A DNA stretch of 64,000 bases from Actinomycetota bacterium (GTDB lineage Bacteria > Actinomycetota > CADDZG01 > JAHWKV01), in contig JAUJPC010000001.1 of assembly GCA_030447305.1 (NCBI GenBank), positions 656,986 through 720,985 of the forward strand, read 5' to 3'. The position numbers were made by a program, and so were the translations under genes. The notes under the pieces were generated by a model. That model saw only the letters and a program-made list of their open reading frames with translations, ran no database searches and was not told the DNA's origin. Shown one piece after another: positions 58,854 to 64,000 of this stretch; positions within the stretch are counted from its first letter, which is position 1, and each line of letters starts with the position of its first letter.

Positions 58854-59651
58854 CTAAAAGAGCTCGTAGGTCAGCCGGTGCAGGTGCTCCTCCAGTAGCC
58901 TCGGCTCCGACAGGAATGGGGAGTGGCCGGACTTCATCTCGATCACCGGGTTGCAGGGCGTGAGGCGGCACATTCGCTGCTGGGCGGCGGGAGGTATCAC
59001 CCGGTCGCCGAGGCACTGGATGTAGGCACGGGGCACCCGGCCGAAGTTGCTCTCCGTCAGGAGAAGCGGTGTACGGAGCGGGGCCAGGGGCTCCGGTTTC
59101 CACAGCTTCATGGCCCTCCGCCGGTCCTGAGGCGTGCAGTCGTAGTAGAAGCCTTCCGGAACCACCGAGCGGTCCAGGTCCAGGACCGCCTCGTCTTCCA
59201 TCACCATCAGGTTGTCCGGCCCAAGAACCGGCGGACTTCCTGCCGGTCCCCTCGGTGACGGAAACCCGTGCCTCCAGACGGACTGTCCGTCACGCAGCAG
59301 AAAGCCGCAAACGTAGATCGAGCTCCTCACCGCTTCGGGATGCAGCTCGGCGGTCTGCGACACCACCACCCCGCCGAAGCTGTGCCCGACCAGCACCGCC
59401 GGCTCGGACAGAGTCGCCAGCAGGGAACCCATCGAATCGGTGTAGGACTGAAGAGAGATCCGCTCCGGCGGTGTCGGGTCTGCTCCGTGACCAGGCAGAT
59501 CCGGGGCGAGGACGGTGTGGCCCTTACGGCGCAGCAGTGCGGCGACCTGTCCCCAGCACCAGGCACCGTGCCAGGAGCCGTGGACCAGCACAAGGGTGCC
59601 CGTGGGTGATCCTCCTGCCGAGAATTTGGGAACTGGGGGTACGATCACCAA
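58854..59651 (-). CDS. Alpha/beta-fold hydrolase (carboxylesterase-like)
   Basis: Seen: 265 aa from a TTG at 59651 (GTG 59648 is the next codon and may be the true start). LVLVHGSWHGAWCWGQVA holds the oxyanion region. The nucleophile Ser is in LVGHSFGGVV, Asp in CLGDRVIP and His in KSGHSPF, a full triad. The fold is closest to plant-type methylesterase/hydroxynitrile-lyase relatives. It is divergent from bioA with start codons a few bp apart. A pimeloyl-ACP methyl ester esterase (BioH-like) role is possible because this biotin operon includes bioC, but it is inferred from position only. Confidence 0.85.
   Translation of the reverse strand: MVIVPPVPKFSAGGSPTGTLVLVHGSWHGAWCWGQVAALLRRKGHTVLAPDLPGHGADPTPPERISLQSYTDSMGSLLATLSEPAVLVGHSFGGVVVSQTAELHPEAVRSSIYVCGFLLRDGQSVWRHGFPSPRGPAGSPPVLGPDNLMVMEDEAVLDLDRSVVPEGFYYDCTPQDRRRAMKLWKPEPLAPLRTPLLLTESNFGRVPRAYIQCLGDRVIPPAAQQRMCRLTPCNPVIEMKSGHSPFLSEPRLLEEHLHRLTYELF
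59640..59645 (+). promoter_or_regulatory. -10 box of bioA (near-leaderless)
   Basis: TACGAT ends 9 nt before the bioA GTG and lies inside the first codons of the divergent hydrolase gene. Confidence 0.3.
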
Positions 59652-59654
59652 ACT

Positions 59655-61010
59655 GTGAGTCTAGACGCCTCCCGAAATGACTTCGTCGAGCTGAACCGCC
59701 GGCATCTGTGGAACCCGTTTACGCAGATGAAGGGCTACCTGGAGTCGGGTCCTCTGGTTATTGAGCGGGCAGAGGGGGTCCGCCTGTTCGACCTCGACGG
59801 CAACGCCTACCTGGACGGCAACTCCTCGCTGTGGGTGAACATCCACGGGCACAACCGGCCGGAGCTGAACGACGCAATCACCGGCCAGCTGGGCAGGATC
59901 GCCCACTCGACCCTTCTGGGAATGGATAACGTTATCGCCATCGAGCTGGCGGCTCGCCTCACGGCCATCGCCCCCCCCGGGCTGGCCAAGGTGTTCTACT
60001 CGGACAGTGGCGCCACCGCCGTGGAGATCGGGCTCAAGATCGCCTACGCTTACTGGCGCCGGGTCGGCAAACCATCCAAGCGCGGCTTTCTGACCTTTCG
60101 CAACGCCTACCACGGCGACACGATCGGGGCGATGAGCGTAGGAGGTATCGACCTGTTCCACGACGAGTTCGGTCCCCTGCTGTTTCCGGTGGAGAGGGCT
60201 CCCTATCCCAACGCCTACCGGTTCGACGGCACAGAGCACGAGTGTTCCACCAGGTGCCTGGCGGCCGTGGCGGACATCCTGGACCGCAAAGCCGAGGAGA
60301 TTGCCTGCCTTGTGGTGGAGCCCCTCATCCAGGGAGCGGGGGGAATGGTGACGATGCCGGCGGGTTTCCTAGCCGGTGTGGAGCGGCTGTGCCGGGAGCA
60401 CGACGTCCTGCTTCTTGCCGACGAGGTGGCGACCGGGTTCGGGCGCACCGGCCGCATGTTCGCCTGCCAGCACGAGTCGGTGGCGCCCGACCTCCTGGCG
60501 ATCGGAAAGGGGTTGACCGGCGGATACCTGCCGGTGGCAGCGACCCTGACCACCGACCGCATCTACGACGCTTTCCTAGGCGAGTATTCGGAGCTGAAGA
60601 CGTTCTTCCATGGGCACTCGTTCACCGGCAACCAGCTTGGCTGCGCCGTCGCTTTGGCCAGCCTGGACCTCTTCGAGAGAGACCGGCTGATCGAACGGGT
60701 GCAGATCTCGGCGGCCGAGGTGGCGGACCAGCTCAAGCCGGTGGCGGAGCTGGACCATGTGGGAGATGTCCGGCAGCGTGGGCTGATGGTCGGCATAGAG
60801 ATCGTGGAGGACCGCGACACCGCCCGGGCCTACCCGTGGGAGCTGGGCACCGGGGCGCGGGTGTGCCGCAGGGTCCGCGAGCTCGGCATGATCACCCGTC
60901 CCCTGGGCGACGTTGTCGTGCTCATGCCCCCGCTGGTCACCGGGTTGGAAGACCTTTCGATGATGACCGGCATCCTTTCCCGGGCGATCCGTGAGGTGAC
61001 GCAGCGGTGA
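59655..61010 (+). CDS. bioA: Adenosylmethionine-8-amino-7-oxononanoate aminotransferase
   Basis: PLP enzyme that converts KAPA to DAPA in biotin synthesis. Seen: 451 aa from a GTG, starting RHLWNPFTQMKGYLES as in BioA. SDSGATAVEIGLKIAYAYW binds the cofactor phosphate, YHGDTIGAMSVGG, LLADEVATGFGRTG, the PLP Lys in AIGKGLTGGYLP, and HSFTGNQLGCAVA follow. Amino donor (SAM or lysine) cannot be settled by eye. It is first in bioA-D-B-F-C and overlaps bioD by 4 bp (GTGA). Confidence 0.95.
   Translation: MSLDASRNDFVELNRRHLWNPFTQMKGYLESGPLVIERAEGVRLFDLDGNAYLDGNSSLWVNIHGHNRPELNDAITGQLGRIAHSTLLGMDNVIAIELAARLTAIAPPGLAKVFYSDSGATAVEIGLKIAYAYWRRVGKPSKRGFLTFRNAYHGDTIGAMSVGGIDLFHDEFGPLLFPVERAPYPNAYRFDGTEHECSTRCLAAVADILDRKAEEIACLVVEPLIQGAGGMVTMPAGFLAGVERLCREHDVLLLADEVATGFGRTGRMFACQHESVAPDLLAIGKGLTGGYLPVAATLTTDRIYDAFLGEYSELKTFFHGHSFTGNQLGCAVALASLDLFERDRLIERVQISAAEVADQLKPVAELDHVGDVRQRGLMVGIEIVEDRDTARAYPWELGTGARVCRRVRELGMITRPLGDVVVLMPPLVTGLEDLSMMTGILSRAIREVTQR
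59658..59663 (-). promoter_or_regulatory. -10 box of the divergent hydrolase gene
   Basis: On the minus strand TAGACT ends 9 nt before GTG 59648 and lies inside the first codons of bioA. Confidence 0.3.
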
Positions 61011-61741
61011 GGGGCCTGTTCGTCACGGGGACCGACACCGGCGTGGGTAAGACGATGGTCACCGCCGGGCTAGCGCGGGCGTGGAGCGAGGAAGGCCTCG
61101 ATGTGGGGATCGTCAAGCCGATCCAAAGTGGCCACCCGGCGACGGATCCCGAGGGCGACACCATGCGGCTTTTGGCTCTGAGCGGTTTGAGGGCTCGTCC
61201 CGAGCAGGTGAACCTCTACTCGCTGAAGGCGCCGCTGGCACCTTTGGTGGCCGCCCGGCTGGAGGACATTTGTATCGATCCCAATCTGGTGCTCCAACAC
61301 ATTCGTCAGGCGGCCTCTGGCCACGAGGTGATTCTGGTCGAAGGAGCCGGGGGGTTTCTGGTTCCACTGGCGGAGTACTGGACCGTCGCGGACCTTGCAG
61401 CAACCCTGGGTCTGCCGGTGCTGATCATCTCCCGTCCAGGCCTCGGAACCGTGAACCACACGGCGCTCACCGTCATGGCGGTTCGAGAGGCCGGCCTGGA
61501 GGTAGCGGGGGTGGTGCTCAACGGCTGGAGTACGGGTACCGACGCCAGCCGGCATACGAACGCGGCGCTCGTGGAGGAGTTTGCCGGAGTCAAGGTGCTC
61601 GGCATGACCCCGTGGCTTGACGGCCCTGTAACCCCGGCCCGTCTGCATGCGATGATCAACGATCACGTCGACCTGGGGGCTCTTCGCCACTGCCTGACGT
61701 CGCCGCTTGAGGTCCCCGCCGCAGGAGGAACGAACAACTGA
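61007..61741 (+). CDS. bioD: Dethiobiotin synthetase
   Basis: ATP-dependent ureido ring closure of DAPA. Seen: 244 aa from a GTG overlapping the bioA stop by 4 bp. The P-loop is VTGTDTGVGKTMV, the substrate Lys lies in VKPIQSGHPAT, and VEGAGGFLVPL is the metal-binding segment. AGGAGG near its 3' end (61723-61728) serves as ribosome binding site of bioB. Confidence 0.94.
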   Translation: MRGLFVTGTDTGVGKTMVTAGLARAWSEEGLDVGIVKPIQSGHPATDPEGDTMRLLALSGLRARPEQVNLYSLKAPLAPLVAARLEDICIDPNLVLQHIRQAASGHEVILVEGAGGFLVPLAEYWTVADLAATLGLPVLIISRPGLGTVNHTALTVMAVREAGLEVAGVVLNGWSTGTDASRHTNAALVEEFAGVKVLGMTPWLDGPVTPARLHAMINDHVDLGALRHCLTSPLEVPAAGGTNN

Positions 61742-62754
61742 ACCCGCCGTCGGATATCACCCAGACTTCACTTGCCGGTAGCTGGGATGCCCTGGCCACC
61801 CGGGTGCTCGAAGGGGGGAAGCCCACCGACGCCGAAGCCCTCGGCATCCTGGAATCTGACGATGATGGCCTGCTGGGCCTCCTGCACGCTGCATTCCGGA
61901 TTCGCCGAGCCCATTTCGGCCTGAAGGTCAAGCTCAACATGCTGGTGAACGCCAAGAGCGGCCTGTGTCCGGAGGACTGCGGTTACTGCTCGCAGTCACG
62001 GGTCTCCAGCGCGCCGATCCCCAGGTACCGGATGCTCTCGCGTGACGTCCTGGTGGCCGGCGGGCACGAGGCGTGGGCCCGCCGTGCGGCTACCTACTGC
62101 ATCGTGGCCAGCGGCCGTGGACCTTCGTCGAAGGATCTGGATGAGGTGACCGCTGCGGTTCGGCAGATCAAGTCGGAGCTGCCTATGAAGATCTGCGCAT
62201 GCCTTGGGCTTTTGACCGACGACGACGCGGCGAGACTCAAGGACGCCGGGGTGGACAGGTACAACCACAACCTCAACACCTCGTCCGATCACCACGCCAA
62301 CATCGTCACCACCCACACCTACGACGACCGGGTGCGCACTTTGGACGCCGTCAAGGCCGCGGGAATCTCTCCGTGCAGCGGCTTCATCGCCGGCATGGGG
62401 GAGAGTGACGCGCAGATCGTGGATGTCGCTGAAGCGCTGGCCGACCTGGACGTCGACTCCATCCCCGTCAACTTTTTGACCTCGATCCCCGGCACCCCGC
62501 TCGCCGGCCGGAACGAACTCGACCCGCGACGGTGCCTGAAGATCCTGGCCCTTCTCCGCTTCATGTGCCCCTCCAAAGAGATTCGGGTGGCCGGCGGTCG
62601 AGAGCTGCACCTGCGGTCCCTGCAGCCCCTGGCGATGTATCCGGCCAACGCCATATTCATCGGCGACTACCTGACGACCCAGGGCCAGTCCCCCGAGGAT
62701 GACTACCGGATGATTGAGGATCTCGGCTTCGAGATCGAACGGTGCGCCCTCTGA
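61738..62754 (+). CDS. bioB: Biotin synthase, probable CTG start
   Basis: Radical-SAM enzyme inserting sulfur into dethiobiotin. Seen: the frame is open from CTG 61738, which has AGGAGG 9 nt upstream and overlaps the bioD stop as CTGA, giving 338 aa. The first ATG/GTG in frame (GTG 61804) would cut into the conserved N-terminal helix WDALATRVLEGG..TDAEALGIL, so CTG is favoured. The cluster CPEDCGYCSQS (4Fe-4S), YNHNLNTS, CSGFIAGMGES and NFLTSIPGTPLAG are the BioB motifs. It overlaps bioF by 13 bp. Confidence 0.93.
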   Translation: MNPPSDITQTSLAGSWDALATRVLEGGKPTDAEALGILESDDDGLLGLLHAAFRIRRAHFGLKVKLNMLVNAKSGLCPEDCGYCSQSRVSSAPIPRYRMLSRDVLVAGGHEAWARRAATYCIVASGRGPSSKDLDEVTAAVRQIKSELPMKICACLGLLTDDDAARLKDAGVDRYNHNLNTSSDHHANIVTTHTYDDRVRTLDAVKAAGISPCSGFIAGMGESDAQIVDVAEALADLDVDSIPVNFLTSIPGTPLAGRNELDPRRCLKILALLRFMCPSKEIRVAGGRELHLRSLQPLAMYPANAIFIGDYLTTQGQSPEDDYRMIEDLGFEIERCAL

Positions 62755-63941
62755 GCGACTGGGACGACTGGGTCTCCTCCAAGCTGGACCGCCGGGAGCG
62801 GGACGGGCTCATGCGCACGCTGCGGCCCGTGGAGAGAACCGGTGCCCGCACCGTCTGCAAGGATGGCCGGGACCTGCTCAACTTCTCCTCGAATGACTAC
62901 CTGGGGCTGTCGCAACATCCGGCCGTGCTCGCGGGAGCCCAGCGGGACCTGCAGAAGGGGACCGGGGCTACCGCCTCCCGCCTGATGGCCGGCACCGACC
63001 ACGACTACGTCGCCCTGGAGAACGCCGTGGCCTTCTTCAAGGGGACCGAGGCGGCGCTTGTCTTCGGAAGCGGCTACCTTGCGAACGTTGGCACCATTCC
63101 GGCCCTTGTGGGGCGGCACGACGCAGTCTTCAGCGACCGCCTGAACCACGCCAGCATCGTGGACGGCATCCGGATCTCCGGCGCCCGGTCGTTTCGATAC
63201 CGCCACAACGACGTCGAGGACCTGGAGCGGCTGCTGAGGCAGGCAGAGGGCGAGGGGGCCGAGCACAAGCTCATCGTCACCGAGACGCTTTTCGGCATGG
63301 ACGGGGACTTTGCCCCGCTCGCCGGAATCGTTGACCTCAAAAACCGCTACGGCGCGGCCCTCATGGTGGATGAAGCCCACGCCGTGGGGGTCTTCGGGCC
63401 CCAGGGCAGGGGGTGGGCCCACGAGCTGGGGCTGGCCAGCGAGGTCGATATCCATATGGGGACGTTCAGCAAAGCCCTGGGGCTGTACGGCGGTTATGTG
63501 GCCACGAAGCAAAGCTGGGCCCGGTATCTGCTCAACACCGCGCGCAGCTTTGTCTACACCACTGCGCTTCCTCCGGCGGTGATCGGCGGAATTGGTGCTG
63601 CTATGGAGATCGTAATGGCCGCGGACTACCAGCGGAAGCGGCTGAGACACCTCTCCGATATGTTCCGGGACGGTCTGAAGCGCCTGGGCCTGGACAGAGG
63701 GGCCTCAGTCTCATCGCAGATTCAGCCGGTGGTTGTGGGAGGAGCAGCTGAGGTCGTTGCGGCCGGCCTGCAGCTGGAGGAGCTTGGGGTTCTCGCGGTT
63801 GCGATCCGGCCTCCGACCGTCCCGCAGGGGGGCGCCCGTCTGCGCTTCTCAATATGCGCAAGCCACTCCGAGGAGGACATCACGCTGGCGCTCGCGGCCC
63901 TGGAAAAGGTTGCCGCCGGCAGTTCGAATCATGCCGGCTGA
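62742..63941 (+). CDS. bioF: 8-amino-7-oxononanoate synthase
   Basis: PLP enzyme condensing pimeloyl-ACP/CoA with alanine. Seen: 399 aa from a GTG inside the bioB end. LLNFSSNDYLGLSQHP, GTGATASRLMAGT, ESLFGMDGDFAPL-type TETLFGMDGDFAPL, LMVDEAHAVGVFG and the PLP Lys in GTFSKALGLYGGYV are all present. It is coupled to bioB and overlaps bioC by 11 bp. Confidence 0.95.
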   Translation: MRPLSDWDDWVSSKLDRRERDGLMRTLRPVERTGARTVCKDGRDLLNFSSNDYLGLSQHPAVLAGAQRDLQKGTGATASRLMAGTDHDYVALENAVAFFKGTEAALVFGSGYLANVGTIPALVGRHDAVFSDRLNHASIVDGIRISGARSFRYRHNDVEDLERLLRQAEGEGAEHKLIVTETLFGMDGDFAPLAGIVDLKNRYGAALMVDEAHAVGVFGPQGRGWAHELGLASEVDIHMGTFSKALGLYGGYVATKQSWARYLLNTARSFVYTTALPPAVIGGIGAAMEIVMAADYQRKRLRHLSDMFRDGLKRLGLDRGASVSSQIQPVVVGGAAEVVAAGLQLEELGVLAVAIRPPTVPQGGARLRFSICASHSEEDITLALAALEKVAAGSSNHAG

Positions 63942-64000
63942 CTCGCTTACCAGATTGGACAAGGCGGCGGTGGCCCGCCGGTTCAACCGCAGCGCAGACA
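63931..64000 (+). CDS. bioC: BioC-like malonyl-ACP methyltransferase, 5' end only
   Basis: Reading frame from the ATG at 63931 to the window edge: 23 codons, MPADSLTRLDKAAVARRFNR then SAD. The AVARRFNRSA motif matches the N-terminal helix of BioC-type methyltransferases, and its position after bioF fits bioC. It overlaps the bioF stop by 11 bp. The gene is cut by the window end, so the assignment is provisional. Confidence 0.6.
   Translation, partial: MPADSLTRLDKAAVARRFNRSAD

Noticed and set aside
61804..61806. GTG 61804 as bioB start
   Set aside because: It would remove a conserved N-terminal helix; the upstream CTG has AGGAGG and a 4-bp overlap with bioD.

Overview
The window is a dense, GC-rich, almost fully coding stretch of an actinobacterial chromosome. 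The gene order from smc through ftsY, ffh, rpsP, khpA, rimM, trmD, rplS, lepB, rnhB, DUF2469, yraN, comM, dprA, a WhiG/FliA-type sigma factor, rpsB-tsf-pyrH-frr, cdsA, dxr, rseP and proS is the backbone known from Streptomyces and Mycobacterium. The DUF2469 gene, the hom-thrC-thrB-rho block and an Arg/Asp/Gly-rich Rho N-terminus also point to Actinomycetota. Features less typical of the well-studied genera are an archaeal/eukaryote-type ProRS, a class I aldolase, no ispG between rseP and proS, and an ECF sigma gene fused by overlap to the fab operon. I infer a deep-branching or uncultured lineage and cannot name the class from sequence alone.

Layout. 0.1-8.9 kb: chromosome segregation and SRP targeting (smc, ftsY, ffh), interrupted by a small accessory island of a PPOX-type flavin-binding protein, a DUF6069 membrane protein and a MarR regulator. 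7.8-25.3 kb: translation, secretion, RNase HII, competence/DNA uptake, sigma factor, S2/EF-Ts, nucleotide and lipid/isoprenoid genes. 25.3-27.3 kb: proS and a small membrane protein. 27.3-32.9 kb, minus strand: type II fatty-acid synthesis (ECF sigma, fabD, a lipoyl-like domain protein, fabH, fabG, acpP, fabF, acpS), with a divergent TetR gene and a perfect palindrome between them. 33-37.2 kb: aldolase, purN, a coiled-coil zinc-ribbon protein, an RNase H-like protein and a membrane protein. 37.2-37.6 kb: RNase P RNA with two near-identical terminator hairpins. 37.7-43.7 kb: DUF4235-like protein, threonine pathway, rho behind a leader of about 590 nt. 44-47.6 kb: osmoprotectant ABC transporter. 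47.7-58.9 kb: mixed metabolic and envelope genes (siroheme synthase, LOR protein, DUF2207 protein, ATP sulfurylase, a catalytically dead HtrA-like protein, PBP1A, a PEP-mutase/isocitrate-lyase family enzyme, a sugar epimerase). 58.9-64 kb: an alpha/beta hydrolase divergent from a bioA-D-B-F-C operon that runs off the window.

Recurring signals. Many genes overlap by 4 bp (ATGA, GTGA, TTGA and one CTGA), which implies translational coupling. At least ten transcription-unit-leading genes lack a Shine-Dalgarno sequence and instead carry a TAnnnT-like -10 box 6-9 nt before the start codon, which suggests widespread leaderless transcription. Several intergenic regions hold short tandem duplications of hairpin-forming DNA (62 bp near 14.1 kb, 43 bp at 37.6 kb, 53 bp at 47.5 kb, 46 bp in the rho leader, 20 bp at rimM/trmD). 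No tRNA, rRNA, CRISPR array, insertion sequence or prophage was recognised. No complete undescribed system was found; the most unusual items are the ECF/TetR-flanked fab operon with a lysine-less lipoyl-like protein, the pseudoprotease, the uORF at the sigma gene, the CTG start of bioB and the repeat-bearing rho leader.
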